A stretch of DNA of 64,000 bases from positions 3,194,778-3,258,777 of the forward strand of contig NC_004347.2 of NCBI RefSeq assembly GCF_000146165.2. The letters run 5' to 3'. Below the pieces are notes generated by a model. That model made no database searches. It was not told the DNA's origin and was given only the letters and a program-made list of their open reading frames with translations. Position numbers and translations under genes: made by a program. Below are positions 49,727 to 59,558 of the stretch, in pieces (the stretch's first letter is position 1; each line of letters opens with the position of its first letter). This stretch comes from Shewanella oneidensis MR-1 (GTDB taxonomy: Bacteria > Pseudomonadota > Gammaproteobacteria > Enterobacterales > Shewanellaceae).

Positions 49727-50341
49727 ATGAACATTCTTACACACTTACATCTGGCTGAGATCAGTAAAACTCACCTTGGTGCCAATTTGGCAGGCAATTT
49801 TATCACCGCGCCGATAGAAAATGCTCCACGAGCACTACGCCAAGGCCTATGGTTAAACAATGAAATCAATCAGCTATGCGCAACCCATGAGCTGACTCAA
49901 GAACTCATGGCACTCTTTCCAACTCAGTTAACAAGCATAGCAACCGATTTAATGTTCGTCAGTTTCGATCATTATTTAGCCTTCTACTGGGAAGAATATC
50001 ATCACCTTCCACTGCCAGAGTTTAGCCAAAAGGCCTATGCTGAACTGGCTCAATATGCCGCAAAAGCCGATGAATATCACCCTCAGCCATACCTAAATAT
50101 CATCACGGATATGCACCGAGAAGATTGGTTAAACAATTATGCGACGCCTAAAGGCATCCAACAGGCATTAGCGCAAAGGGCAAAAGGTCACCCACAAAGT
50201 GCCTTATTTAGCGGAGCGGATAAGATTTTAGCTAAAATGCAAATTGAAACGGAAACAGCATTTCGCACCTTTTATCCCCAACTGATGGCCTATACCCGTA
50301 TTTGGAGCCGTAAAACTCCAATTGACTACTTACCCGAGTAA
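49727..50341 (+). CDS. acpH: Acyl carrier protein phosphodiesterase
   Basis: Removes the 4'-phosphopantetheine arm of holo-acyl carrier protein (AcpH, HD-like helical family, DUF479). The 204-residue size fits. Conserved features: the N-terminal MNILTHLHLA with the catalytic histidines, LAGNFI near residue 22, RALRQGLWLNNEINQ region, and FVSFDHYLAFYW near residue 83 with the metal-binding DH. Stand-alone gene on the plus strand. Confidence 0.85.
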   Translation: MNILTHLHLAEISKTHLGANLAGNFITAPIENAPRALRQGLWLNNEINQLCATHELTQELMALFPTQLTSIATDLMFVSFDHYLAFYWEEYHHLPLPEFSQKAYAELAQYAAKADEYHPQPYLNIITDMHREDWLNNYATPKGIQQALAQRAKGHPQSALFSGADKILAKMQIETETAFRTFYPQLMAYTRIWSRKTPIDYLPE

Positions 50342-50438
50342 TTTAACCAAAGGATTTAGCTTCACTATACGAACATTAGGCCTGCAAGTTTGAGCGAACC
50401 TCTTTGCGATAATTCATAAAACCTAGGATAAACTCACT

Positions 50439-50993
50439 GTGACACGTGTAAAGCCAACGGCTACGTCATCTCAATCAAAGGGGTGGAGACAAACACTTCA
50501 AAGCCCTAGATTTTGGCTAAAGCAGCTTAGGGATCTGGCCATTATGGCGCTACTACTCTATGGGGTAAGCCTCTATTTGCAACGGGATATGGTCACCGGA
50601 GAAGCCCCAACACTCAACGGCATCGCCATTGATGGCAATCATCTTGCGCTAGATACAGCGCAAACCAAGCCCACCTTAGTGTATTTCTGGGGGACTTGGT
50701 GTCCAGTATGCCGCGTAACTTCGCCTATGGTTGAAACCATCAACCAAGACCATAGAGTGATTTCAGTCGCCGTTGCTTCGGGCAGTGATAGCAACATTCA
50801 AACCTATATGGACGAGCATCAATATCATTTTCCGGTACTGAACGATGACAGTGGCGAGCAAAGTGCTAAGTGGGGAGCGATGGCATTCCCAGCTATTTAT
50901 ATTGTCGATACGCAAGGGGATATTCGGTATGTCACCTCGGGAATCACATCCACTTGGGGGATGAAGTTCAGATTATGGTTAGCGCAGTTTTAA
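50439..50993 (+). CDS. Thioredoxin-like protein, ScsD/TlpA type
   Basis: A 184-residue membrane-anchored disulfide protein. One N-terminal transmembrane helix (about 30-48), then a periplasmic thioredoxin fold with active site WCPVC at 87-91. The layout matches ScsD (suppressor of copper sensitivity) and related TlpA/ResA proteins; partner ScsB is not in this window. Translation starts at GTG 50439, with AGGA about 12 bases upstream. Conserved cis-Pro region is in AMAFPAIYIV. Confidence 0.88.
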   Translation: MTRVKPTATSSQSKGWRQTLQSPRFWLKQLRDLAIMALLLYGVSLYLQRDMVTGEAPTLNGIAIDGNHLALDTAQTKPTLVYFWGTWCPVCRVTSPMVETINQDHRVISVAVASGSDSNIQTYMDEHQYHFPVLNDDSGEQSAKWGAMAFPAIYIVDTQGDIRYVTSGITSTWGMKFRLWLAQF

Positions 50994-51072
50994 TGCCAAT
51001 GACATTGTTTGAGAATATGCTGCTTAGTGACTGATATTTTGCTAGTATGGCCGCGCAAAAGATGAGGATACG

Positions 51073-51744
51073 ATGCAGATATTTGATTACCAGCCCCCTT
51101 CAGTCCCTTGGTTAGATCTTCGCTATCAAGATAGAGATGTGATCATTATTAATAAACCTTCGGGCTTATTGTCTAATCCCGGCAGGGCCGCACATACCTT
51201 CGATTGTGCCCTCACTCGGCTACAAAGCTTGTATCCCGAAACCATTCTGGTGCACAGACTCGACTGCGCCACCTCAGGCATTATGGTTTTTGCGCGCAAT
51301 AAAAAAGCGGAATCCCACTTAAAAACCCAATTCCAAGATAGGCAAAACGAGAAAGTGTACATTGCAGAGGTCATGGGACTGGTCGAGCAGGAGGCAGGTA
51401 TTATTGATTTAGCCATTGCACCCGATCCTGAGCATCCGCCCTATCAAAAGACTCAACCTGCAGGAACAACTAACGCCAAAAGCGCACTCACTCATTACCG
51501 CGTGTTAGCAAGGCGAGCAAACAGCACCTTAGTGGAATTAACCCCAGAAACCGGCCGTACCCACCAGCTTAGGGTGCATATGTTAGCCCTAGGGCATCCC
51601 ATTTTGGGAGATGAATTTTACGGTGATGCCAAAGTGATTAAGGCAAGAGCGAGATTATGCCTGCACGCACAAAGCTTACGTTTTACCCATCCCTATTCGG
51701 GTAAAACTATGCATTTTTACAGTAAGCATCCATTCACTGAATAA
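51073..51744 (+). CDS. rluA: RluA-family RNA pseudouridine synthase
   Basis: Isomerises uridine to pseudouridine; E. coli RluA modifies U746 of 23S rRNA and U32 of some tRNAs. A 223-residue protein with the catalytic-Asp motif HRLDCATSG at residues 61-69 and the RTHQLRVHMLALGHPILGDEFYG motif near residue 165. No S4 domain, consistent with RluA and not RluB/E/C. Assignment to RluA itself (not TruC-like) is by length and motif. Confidence 0.88.
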   Translation: MQIFDYQPPSVPWLDLRYQDRDVIIINKPSGLLSNPGRAAHTFDCALTRLQSLYPETILVHRLDCATSGIMVFARNKKAESHLKTQFQDRQNEKVYIAEVMGLVEQEAGIIDLAIAPDPEHPPYQKTQPAGTTNAKSALTHYRVLARRANSTLVELTPETGRTHQLRVHMLALGHPILGDEFYGDAKVIKARARLCLHAQSLRFTHPYSGKTMHFYSKHPFTE

Positions 51745-51846
51745 TCGGCGCCAAATACAAGAGGCCGCCCTAAGCGACCTCTACTTTAGGCAGACTGAGT
51801 ATCTGTCCGCCTACCAACTGATTAGCTTGATGAACTTACATATTCA

Positions 51847-52158
51847 TTAGGCTACGCGCTGATTAAAATCGATATCTGCAATTAATTTATCAACCTGAAA
51901 ATAACTGCCCTGCTCATTACAGAATTGCAGTTGCATAGAAGGCGTTATCATAAAATACTCACCGAAGAAATTACCGCCTACGTCTTCCACTTTTTGGCCC
52001 TGCGGCGTCTCGGTTAAATTCACTTCATCCAAACTATGGCAGCCATCACTAAACCAAGTTTCTAAATAATACTTATCCGCTTCTTTGTAGAGCGTGATTT
52101 TGTCACCAAGCAGCGGACGTTCGTCTAACCAACGACCAATAATTTCACGATTTTGCAT
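51847..52158 (-). CDS. Conserved hypothetical protein
   Basis: A 103-residue acidic protein, MQNREIIGRWLDERPLLGDK..., with DCHSLDEV-like conserved segments; I do not recognise the family. ATG at 52158 is chosen over the longer frame to 52281 because GGGAG lies eight bases upstream of it. No signal or membrane segment is visible. It is convergent with rluA. Confidence 0.65.
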   Translation of the reverse strand: MQNREIIGRWLDERPLLGDKITLYKEADKYYLETWFSDGCHSLDEVNLTETPQGQKVEDVGGNFFGEYFMITPSMQLQFCNEQGSYFQVDKLIADIDFNQRVA

Positions 52159-52611
52159 ATCTGTCTCCCGCCAATGAAGGCGACGGCGTTTTTCAATCCC
52201 AGACATCCTGATATCCTTATGCAATACCCAATCACCTAAAGTGAACGTCAGTTGTGGTAGTACATTAAGCATAGAACCCATTTAACGCTTTACTCCCCGA
52301 GCACAAATTCCACCCAACCCTAAAAATGTAAATAACTGGTTAAATAAAATTTGCTAAACATTTAAAAAATAAAAGATAATTTCGCTTGATTAATTAATCG
52401 GCAGTGTAGCTTAATTAGAAAATAAAAACGCGATCTTTATCACTATTTACCGATTGCTAAAGTAAAGCGAAATACTCTATTGCATTGCAGTTAAATTCAT
52501 CACCTATGAATGAGATTGTTACATTTTTTATTGTCCACTCTCAGCAAGATTCTGATATAACAAGACGCGTTAGATCGCCCTACAAATAAACAACAATAAT
52601 GCAGGAAGCCT
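52159..52611. other. AT-rich intergenic region before the GH109 gene
   Basis: About 450 bases with no supported gene; the longer frame covering its left end is not expected to be translated. Only AT-rich tracts (e.g. 52345-52400) are seen; no clear promoter or terminator. It must hold the divergent promoters of the hypothetical gene and the GH109 gene. Confidence 0.5.
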
Positions 52612-53991
52612 ATGCACAATATTCATCGCCGCCATTTTCTGAAAGCCGCAGGCGCCGTCACTGCAGGCCTTGTTACGGCCAATATTGCCCTCAACGCTAA
52701 CGCCAGCAGCGTTGCTCCCAAACCCAGTAGTGGAAAGTCCGTCATCGGACTTATCGCCCCCAAAATGGAGGTCGTTCGAGTCGGATTTATCGGTGTGGGA
52801 GAGCGTGGATTTAGCCATGTCGAGCAGTTTTGTCACTTAGAAGGCGTGGAACTAAAAGCCATTTGTGATACACACCAAGCCGTTGTTGATAGAGCTGTGG
52901 AGCATATCGTTAAGCAAAAGCGTCCAAAACCTGCGGTCTATACAGGTAATGATCTTAGCTATCGTGAGCTATTAAACCGTGATGATATTGATATTGTCAT
53001 TATTTCTACTCCGTGGGAATGGCATGCTCCAATGGCAATCGACACCATGGAAAGTGGCAAACACGCCTTTGTTGAAGTGCCACTCGCCCTCACGGTCGAA
53101 GAATGCTGGCAAATTATCGATACCGCCGAGCGTACCCAGAAAAACTGTATGATGATGGAAAACGTCAACTACGGCCGTGAAGAACTCATGGTGCTTAACA
53201 TGGTGCGCCAAGGGTTGTTTGGCGAATTACTCCATGGTGAAGCAGCTTATATCCATGAGCTGCGTTGGCAAATGAAGGAAATTAACCATAAAACCGGTTC
53301 ATGGCGTACTTACTGGCATACCAAGCGCAATGGTAACTTGTACCCCACCCACGGTTTGGGCCCTGTTTCCCAGTATATGAATATCAACCGTGGCGACAGA
53401 TTCGATTATCTGACCTCCATGAGCTCGCCAGCCTTAGGCCGCGCCTTGTACGCTAAGCGAGAATTCCCAGCCGATCATGAACGTAATCAGCTCAAATACA
53501 TTAATGGCGATATGAGTACAAGTCTTATCAAAACTGTTAAGGGTCGAACCATTATGGTTCAGCACGATACCACCACCCCAAGACCTTACAGCCGCCATAA
53601 TCTGATCCAAGGTACCAATGGTGTATTTGCAGGCTTCCCGAATCGTATTGCGGTCGAAAATGACGGTTTTGGAACGAGCTACCACAAATGGGACACGGAC
53701 ATGCAAAAGTGGTATGACAAATACGATCATCCACTCTGGCAACGCATTGGAAAAGAAGCTGAAATCAACGGTGGCCACGGCGGTATGGATTTTGTGATGC
53801 TTTGGCGAATGGTCTATTGCCTACGTAATGGCGAGGCGCTCGATCAGGACGTCTATGATGGCGCATCCTGGTCTGTGGTCAATATTTTAAGTGAGCAATC
53901 ACTGAATAACCGCAGTAACTCAGTAAATTTCCCCGACTTTACCCGCGGTGCATGGGAACATGCTAAACCCCTAGGGATTGTCGGCGCCTAA
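52612..53991 (+). CDS. Glycoside hydrolase family 109 protein (Gfo/Idh/MocA type)
   Basis: A 459-residue enzyme of the family that includes NAD+-dependent alpha-N-acetylgalactosaminidase. Tat signal with RRHFLK at residues 6-11 and a hydrophobic segment to about 32, indicating export of a folded, cofactor-loaded protein. The dinucleotide site GVGERG is at 61-66; typical GH109 segments [12 protein letters not shown] and [13 protein letters not shown] (near residue 388) follow. Hydrolysis by this family proceeds by oxidation at C3, elimination and re-reduction. The substrate here (blood-group-like glycans, chitin-related or other) cannot be told. No sugar-use genes lie nearby. Confidence 0.93.
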   Translation: MHNIHRRHFLKAAGAVTAGLVTANIALNANASSVAPKPSSGKSVIGLIAPKMEVVRVGFIGVGERGFSHVEQFCHLEGVELKAICDTHQAVVDRAVEHIVKQKRPKPAVYTGNDLSYRELLNRDDIDIVIISTPWEWHAPMAIDTMESGKHAFVEVPLALTVEECWQIIDTAERTQKNCMMMENVNYGREELMVLNMVRQGLFGELLHGEAAYIHELRWQMKEINHKTGSWRTYWHTKRNGNLYPTHGLGPVSQYMNINRGDRFDYLTSMSSPALGRALYAKREFPADHERNQLKYINGDMSTSLIKTVKGRTIMVQHDTTTPRPYSRHNLIQGTNGVFAGFPNRIAVENDGFGTSYHKWDTDMQKWYDKYDHPLWQRIGKEAEINGGHGGMDFVMLWRMVYCLRNGEALDQDVYDGASWSVVNILSEQSLNNRSNSVNFPDFTRGAWEHAKPLGIVGA

Positions 53992-54055
53992 ATCTCGTGA
54001 GGATGAGAGCTTTGATTAAGGGGACAAGCTTTGGCTTATTCCCCTATTTTTTGAC

Positions 54056-54580
54056 TCAGTAACAACCTATTGATTTGATTTTTAATGCAAAATCACCACT
54101 TTGCTGCGCACCAATCACCAGCCCTATGCTGGTTAATCGCCGAAGGTCAATCGCTGCACCCGCTATCGGTTTACCACGGCACTGGGGATGAAAGTTCGTA
54201 AATGGGATTTCGATTCGTTGCCAATGAATCGCACTCGCGCCACTCAACCCAAAGGTTTGATGGGTTGGCGCTGGCATAATTGCTTGATAGACAGTACTTT
54301 GTGGGGTATCAGCATCTTTTAGATTCACTTTGTATTGCTTGCTCCTGTCACTATCAAGGTCGAGATAAATCCCCGTAAACTCAGCTACATTGACGTGTTC
54401 AAACTCACAACGCACCGACGCAAACCCGCCTCCATTAGCAAGCGATACATGGCCACTAAAAATCCCATAACCTAAAGGGGAAATGGTGAGCTTACTGCGC
54501 GACAAACCGCCCATCACTGTATCATTAACGCCATACCAAGACGTTGCCGCACTTAAGTCTTTAAAATCGAAAAGGATCAT
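54056..54580 (-). CDS. CIA30-family (NADH:ubiquinone intermediate-associated protein 30) protein
   Basis: A 174-residue protein of the CIA30 carbohydrate-binding-like fold, with the start ILFDFKDLSAATSWYGVNDTVMGGLS, the family signature, and a C-terminal SIGLVIGAQQSGDFAL strand. Bacterial members have no known complex-I role. ATG at 54580 has GGAG five bases upstream; the ATG at 54592 lies within the terminator of the upstream sstT gene, so the shorter start is used. Confidence 0.82.
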   Translation of the reverse strand: MILFDFKDLSAATSWYGVNDTVMGGLSRSKLTISPLGYGIFSGHVSLANGGGFASVRCEFEHVNVAEFTGIYLDLDSDRSKQYKVNLKDADTPQSTVYQAIMPAPTHQTFGLSGASAIHWQRIEIPFTNFHPQCRGKPIAGAAIDLRRLTSIGLVIGAQQSGDFALKIKSIGCY

Positions 54581-54592
54581 AACTACTCCCAT

Positions 54593-54620
54593 AAAAAAGC
54601 AGCCACCGGAGTGACTGCTC
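54593..54620 (-). terminator. Terminator after sstT
   Basis: On the minus strand AGCAGTCAC pairs with GTGGCTGCT (one G-U pair) over a four-base loop, followed by six T. It lies 37 bases after the sstT stop and directly before the CIA30 gene start. Confidence 0.85.
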
Positions 54621-54656
54621 TTATGATACTTTCTTCTACACTAACAACAGCGCACT

Positions 54657-55883
54657 TTATCCAAGTTTAGCTTTGTTTTCAGCGGCTTCACAAGCGGCAG
54701 CGGTAAAAATCACGTCTGTAGAGCTATTCAGTGCGGTTTCGGCAGCATCTTGAATCACACCGATAATAAAGCCTACCGCAACGACTTGCATGGCAACATC
54801 GTTAGAAATACCAAACAAACTACAGGCTAGCGGGATCAGCAGTAAAGAACCGCCTGCAACGCCCGATGCACCACAGGCAGAAATTGCTGCCACTACGCTG
54901 AGCAGCAAAGCCGTTAACAAATCGACTTGAATGCCTAAAGTATGAGCCGCGGCTAACGTCAATACGGTAATAGTAATCGCCGCGCCGCCCATGTTGATAG
55001 TCGCCCCTAAAGGGATAGAGACAGCGTAAGTATCTTCATGCAGCTTTAACTTTTCACACAATGCCATGTTGACCGGAATATTGGCCGCACTTGAACGAGT
55101 AAAAAATGCTGTCATACCACTTTCACGCAGACAACGAATCACAAGTGGATAAGGATTACGTTTAATTTTCACATAAACAATCAATGGGTTAATAATTAAA
55201 GCAATGAAAGCCATCGCACCGAGTAATACGGCTAATAACTGCGCGTAGCCCGCAATTGCAGCAAAACCTGTTTCGGCAAAGGTGGCGGCAACGAGGCCAA
55301 AAATACCAATAGGTGCTAAACGAATAATAAAATGTACCATTTGCGAAATACCATGGCTGACATCCGCAAACACTTGTTTGGTTGAGTCGCTCGAATGATG
55401 TAGAGCCAAACCAAGACCCACACCCCAAGCCAAAATACCAATATAGTTACCCGTCATTAGCGCGTTAACTGGGTTATCAACCAGTTTGAACAACAGGGTA
55501 CTGATCACCTCACTAATCCCTTGCGGTGGACTGGTGCCTTCAACACCCGCGGCCAACACGAGAGTCGTCGGGAACATCATACTTAAAATCACCGCAGTTA
55601 ATGCGGCAGCGAAGGTACCCAATAAGTACAGCACCACGATCGGGCGCATATTGGTTTGAGTATTTTTCTTTTGATTGGCGATAGAAGACGCCACGAGAAT
55701 AAAAACTAAAATTGGCGCGATAGCCTTTAATGCACCAACGAATAAACTGCCTAAAAACGCGACTTGCTTGGCCCATTCATGTGAAAAACTGGCTAAAGCA
55801 ACACCAGCGATAATCCCCACGAGAATTTGCAGTACCAAACTGCCATTAGCCAACTTGGCTAAAAAAGATGATTCCTGTTTCAT
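54657..55883 (-). CDS. sstT: Na+/serine-threonine symporter SstT
   Basis: A 408-residue dicarboxylate/amino acid:cation symporter (DAACS) family protein that takes up serine and threonine with sodium. Eight or more hydrophobic segments; the [20 protein letters not shown] re-entrant region and the C-terminal [20 protein letters not shown] motif are those of SstT. AGG upstream of ATG 55883. Terminator follows. Single-gene unit. Confidence 0.95.
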   Translation of the reverse strand: MKQESSFLAKLANGSLVLQILVGIIAGVALASFSHEWAKQVAFLGSLFVGALKAIAPILVFILVASSIANQKKNTQTNMRPIVVLYLLGTFAAALTAVILSMMFPTTLVLAAGVEGTSPPQGISEVISTLLFKLVDNPVNALMTGNYIGILAWGVGLGLALHHSSDSTKQVFADVSHGISQMVHFIIRLAPIGIFGLVAATFAETGFAAIAGYAQLLAVLLGAMAFIALIINPLIVYVKIKRNPYPLVIRCLRESGMTAFFTRSSAANIPVNMALCEKLKLHEDTYAVSIPLGATINMGGAAITITVLTLAAAHTLGIQVDLLTALLLSVVAAISACGASGVAGGSLLLIPLACSLFGISNDVAMQVVAVGFIIGVIQDAAETALNSSTDVIFTAAACEAAENKAKLG

Positions 55884-56054
55884 TATTTAACCTATCGTTA
55901 TTATATTTCGGCTGAGTTTCCCCATCCCACACCTTCAAAATTGAGGCCAATTAGGTTTTTATAGGATGTGACTTAACTTGTCTAGCTTTGCAGGGAAATA
56001 AGCTGATTAAATTACCCAGCACATGCAAAACCCTTACAAAATTCCAACAAGGAA

Positions 56055-56954
56055 CTAATTTGCTCGCTTAGCCGCTAACTCGGCGCCCCGTAACATGGCT
56101 TCCACCAGCTCATGGGCATCAAACTTAGTCAATGCCTCATTTGCCCCCACTTGATGGGCTTGGCTGACACTGATCTCACTCGACAGCGAGGTATGCAAAA
56201 TAATATAAGCGTTCGCCAGCAGTGGATTATCACGGACTTCAAATGCCAGCTCATAGCCATCGAGCCCCGGCATTTCAATATCGCTGACAAGAATATCAAT
56301 CGGATGATGCTCGGCCGCAGCCTGCTCCATAATAGACAACGCTTCTCTGCCATCCGGCGTCACAAAATAGGGAATATTAATACTATCGAGCGCATCGGAG
56401 AGCTGCTTGCGGGCCACCTTGGAATCATCGACCAACAGAATGCGCCTAGGTTTTAACTTCTCCCTCTGTACATCCGTTAAGATCGCGCGATTCGCCTCGG
56501 GTGCATCGGGGAATACCTTAGACAGCAACAGCTCAACATCAAGTAACTGCACTAACTGATTATCGTAGCGCGTCACCCCGGTTAAAAAGGCATTTTTGCC
56601 TAAATTTGCCGATGGAGCCTCAATGTCGCGCCAATTGCATTCGATAATCTTATCAATGGCGCGCACTAAAAATCCGATAATCATCCGCTGACAATCGGTG
56701 ATGATGATATAGCAATGTTGGCGCTCTTCATCGCTGACAGGACGATAACCAATTGCCGCAGCCATATCCACCACAGGAATGGTATGACCACGAATGGTTG
56801 CCGCACCAAGGATGGTGGGATGGGATTGAGGAATTTTACTCAGCGGCGTATATGGCACTAACTCACGAATTTTAAGTGTGCCTAAGGCAAATATCTGATG
56901 TTGAGATAACCTAAAAAGGAGTAAACCTTGTGACTGATTTGCCTTACTTTTCAT
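56055..56954 (-). CDS. cheV: Chemotaxis protein CheV
   Basis: A 299-residue coupling protein with an N-terminal CheW domain (about 10-150) joined to a receiver domain (about 172-295). The receiver shows the acidic pocket ILLVDDSKVARKQL, the phospho-Asp in DILVSDIEMPGLDGYEL, and the Lys in NEALTKFDAHEL. CheV couples chemoreceptors to CheA and its receiver can act as phosphate sink. No other chemotaxis genes are near, as is common for cheV. Confidence 0.95.
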   Translation of the reverse strand: MKSKANQSQGLLLFRLSQHQIFALGTLKIRELVPYTPLSKIPQSHPTILGAATIRGHTIPVVDMAAAIGYRPVSDEERQHCYIIITDCQRMIIGFLVRAIDKIIECNWRDIEAPSANLGKNAFLTGVTRYDNQLVQLLDVELLLSKVFPDAPEANRAILTDVQREKLKPRRILLVDDSKVARKQLSDALDSINIPYFVTPDGREALSIMEQAAAEHHPIDILVSDIEMPGLDGYELAFEVRDNPLLANAYIILHTSLSSEISVSQAHQVGANEALTKFDAHELVEAMLRGAELAAKRAN

Positions 56955-57091
56955 AATAAAACGCAGAACTCATTCAAATTCAACTGCCAATATCTTAACC
57001 TTAGCATGACTTAAAAGTGATGACTAAGGTCAAATGAGATGAAATCAGTTATTTACTAAACCCTTTTGCAGCAATCATCCAGACAGCGGAA

Positions 57092-57562
57092 CTAATCTTG
57101 CAACGCATAGAGCACGTCGAAGGCAAACTGATCCCACCCCTCAGCGCTAAAAGCAATGTCGCGAATACTGCGAACTTGGCTTACAGCATGCAAAGGCGCA
57201 GCGCCATTGACCATCAGATAGTAGGCCATGATAAGCCCGGTGCGATCTTTGCCAGAACGACAATGAACTAACACGGGTAAATTATCGGCTTCACATTGTT
57301 GAATAAAAGCTAATGCCTTCGGTAATTGGGCGACACAAACGGCGATATCCCCATCCTGAGGCGGCACATTACGGGAAAAGGGAATACATTCATAACGCAA
57401 TCCATGATGCTGAAAGCTGCCAGGTTCACAGCCCTCTCCGCCATTAACAGACAACACAGCGCGGATCCCCGCCGCCTTGAGTTCGGCTAAATCCCAAGGG
57501 TCCTTATTCGGACCACTTCGACCTGCAATTTTACCTTCAACTAACCAAAATAAATGCTGCAT
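57092..57562 (-). CDS. Dual-specificity / tyrosine phosphatase-like protein
   Basis: A 156-residue phosphatase of the cysteine-based family. The signature HCRSGKDRTG at residues 100-109 gives Cys101 as nucleophile and Arg107 as phosphate ligand; the general acid is likely in the N-terminal loop around Asp70. It resembles the small bacterial dual-specificity (KAP/DSP-like) enzymes. Substrate unknown; it may act on phospho-tyrosine, a phosphoinositide or RNA. AGGGG lies upstream of the ATG. Confidence 0.85.
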   Translation of the reverse strand: MQHLFWLVEGKIAGRSGPNKDPWDLAELKAAGIRAVLSVNGGEGCEPGSFQHHGLRYECIPFSRNVPPQDGDIAVCVAQLPKALAFIQQCEADNLPVLVHCRSGKDRTGLIMAYYLMVNGAAPLHAVSQVRSIRDIAFSAEGWDQFAFDVLYALQD

Positions 57563-57628
57563 ACTGCCCCTACAAAACCAATGCGAAGGAACGTGAAGAT
57601 ACGCTAAACATAACTCACGCCTAAAGAA

Positions 57629-58924
57629 TTAAGACTTTTTACCCCAAAATTCAACATTCGCTGCGGGTAACTGCTTACGTTTTTTCTTGCCAGTGCCTTC
57701 AGGCTTGGCCTGAGGTTTTTCCTGCGCTAACACTTCAAGCGGTATTTCGGCATTGGCTTCAAATCCGGGGATTTGTTCACGTACAAGTTTGATTTTGTTT
57801 TTCTTTTCAATCACGCCAAAGTGATGATATTCCTCATGGGAAATTAAGGTCACCGCAAGACCCGCCTCCCCCGCACGGCCACTACGACCAATACGGTGCA
57901 TATAATCTGCCGGGCTTCTTGGCAAATCAAAGTTAATCACGACGGGGAGTTTATCAATATCAATACCACGAGCTGCGATATCGGTCGCAATCAGCACACT
58001 AATTTCACCATTTTTAAAACCATCGAGCACGCGAGTTCGTGCACCTTGGGCTTTATCGCCATGGAATACTTCAGCGCTAATCCCACGTTTTGAGAGCTTT
58101 TGTGCAAGATGATTACAGGTATTTTTAGCACTGACAAAAATCAATGCCTGTGACCATTGATGCTGTTTAATCAAGTGGGCCAACAACGCCGTTTTTTGTT
58201 CACGGTTCACGGTTATCACACGCTGCTCAATGGTACTTTCTTGCTCACTTTGCAGATGATATTCAAGCGGTTGATGGAGTAATTTGGTTGTCAGTGCACG
58301 CACTTCTTCGGGGAAGGTCGCCGAAAACAATAGGGTTTGCTTTTGACGCGGTAACGCTGCAAGCACTTGTTCTAACTCTTCGGTAAAGCCAAGGCTTAAC
58401 ATGCGATCCGCTTCATCGAGGACGAATGCAGACACTTGAGTTAACTTAAGCGCGTTGCTTGCTAATAAATCCAGTAAACGCCCAGGCGTTGCAACCAGAA
58501 CATCCGCGCCAGCGCGTAGGCTTTGCATTTGCAGATTGACAGACACACCACCAAAAGCGGCGACAATCTTAAGTTGGCCATTGAAGTGGGATGCATAGGA
58601 TAAAAAGCTATCGGCAACTTGCTGTGCCAATTCGCGCGTAGGCACGAGCACCAAACAACGTACAACACCGGCCGACTTATCAGCACTTTTTGCTTCACTC
58701 AAACGCTGCAATAAGGGCAGTGCAAAAGCGGCGGTTTTTCCTGAGCCGGTATTTGCCCCCGCTAATACGTCCCGCCCACTCAGCACGGCTGGAATCGTGG
58801 CCGCTTGTACAGGGGTGGGTGAAACATAACCGAGCTCGGTTAGTCGATTACCTAGCGGTGCAATAATGCCAAGTTCGGCAAAGCTGGCGACGGAGGAAGA
58901 AGCTTGGGTCATAAAAAAGTACAT
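57629..58924 (-). CDS. DEAD-box RNA helicase (RhlE/SrmB-type)
   Basis: A 431-residue ATP-dependent RNA helicase. Motifs in order: Q motif region FAELGIIAPLGNRLTELGYVSPTPVQAATIP, Walker A ANTGSGKT, Ia PTRELAQQ, II DEAD (VLDEADRM), III SAT, V ARGID and VI HRIGRSGRAG. The C-terminal tail is short and basic (KKKRKQLP). Probably aids ribosome assembly or mRNA turnover; exact E. coli counterpart is uncertain. ATG at 58912 (MTQASSS) is an alternative start. Confidence 0.9.
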   Translation of the reverse strand: MYFFMTQASSSVASFAELGIIAPLGNRLTELGYVSPTPVQAATIPAVLSGRDVLAGANTGSGKTAAFALPLLQRLSEAKSADKSAGVVRCLVLVPTRELAQQVADSFLSYASHFNGQLKIVAAFGGVSVNLQMQSLRAGADVLVATPGRLLDLLASNALKLTQVSAFVLDEADRMLSLGFTEELEQVLAALPRQKQTLLFSATFPEEVRALTTKLLHQPLEYHLQSEQESTIEQRVITVNREQKTALLAHLIKQHQWSQALIFVSAKNTCNHLAQKLSKRGISAEVFHGDKAQGARTRVLDGFKNGEISVLIATDIAARGIDIDKLPVVINFDLPRSPADYMHRIGRSGRAGEAGLAVTLISHEEYHHFGVIEKKNKIKLVREQIPGFEANAEIPLEVLAQEKPQAKPEGTGKKKRKQLPAANVEFWGKKS

Positions 58925-58949
58925 GGCTCATCAATAACAAATATGACGG

Positions 58950-59516
58950 CTATTCTAACGTAAAATGTGCGCCCTTGCTTGTCGATTCCAGCATTAACAG
59001 TTGCTGTTTCATCCCAAGTCCATAGGCATAACCGGTTAATTGGCCATTTTTACCGATAATACGATGACAAGGCACAATAATCGCGATGGGATTAGCGCCA
59101 TTGGCAGCACCCACCGCACGAACTGCTTTGGGTCTTGCGATGCGCTCGGCAATATCGGCATAGCTGCAACATTGCCCATAGTCTACTGCAATAAGTGCCT
59201 GCCAAACCTGACGCTGAAACTCGGTACCCTTAGGTGCCAAACTCAAGTTGAACTGGGTTAAGTCACCATTAAAGTAACGCGCCAGCTGCGCTTTAGCTTG
59301 CTCAATATGCTCGCTCGCCAGCGCGTATTCCGCTTCGCTCGCATGCCGAAGAAGGATCTCCGTACGACTCGATCCCATCACGGTTAAATGGCTTAATCCG
59401 TAAGCATTGGCATTAAGTTGTAACTCGCCCACTGGCGTTACGAGTGTCGCCATAGCACAGGGTTGGTAATCCATGGCCGTTGGTGCGCTCAACAATTGTG
59501 ATAACATCGGACTCAT
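58950..59516 (-). CDS. ogt: Methylated-DNA-protein-cysteine methyltransferase
   Basis: Repairs O6-methylguanine by suicidal transfer of the methyl to a cysteine. The active-site motif IVPCHRIIG has Cys150 with ATG 59516 as start; the helix-turn-helix RAVGAANGANP precedes it. The frame begins upstream with GTG, but AAGGTGAG lies seven bases before ATG 59516. At 188 residues it is slightly longer than E. coli Ogt. It lies between rhlE-type helicase and the Ada-AlkA gene, making a small alkylation-repair group. Confidence 0.9.
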   Translation of the reverse strand: MSPMLSQLLSAPTAMDYQPCAMATLVTPVGELQLNANAYGLSHLTVMGSSRTEILLRHASEAEYALASEHIEQAKAQLARYFNGDLTQFNLSLAPKGTEFQRQVWQALIAVDYGQCCSYADIAERIARPKAVRAVGAANGANPIAIIVPCHRIIGKNGQLTGYAYGLGMKQQLLMLESTSKGAHFTLE

Positions 59517-59558
59517 CGTAAATCTCACCTTTTAATGATTAAAGTGACTAAATGCATC

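Noticed and set aside
51761..51781. Imperfect hairpin after rluA as terminator
   Set aside because: Stem has a mismatch and there is no T-run on either strand.
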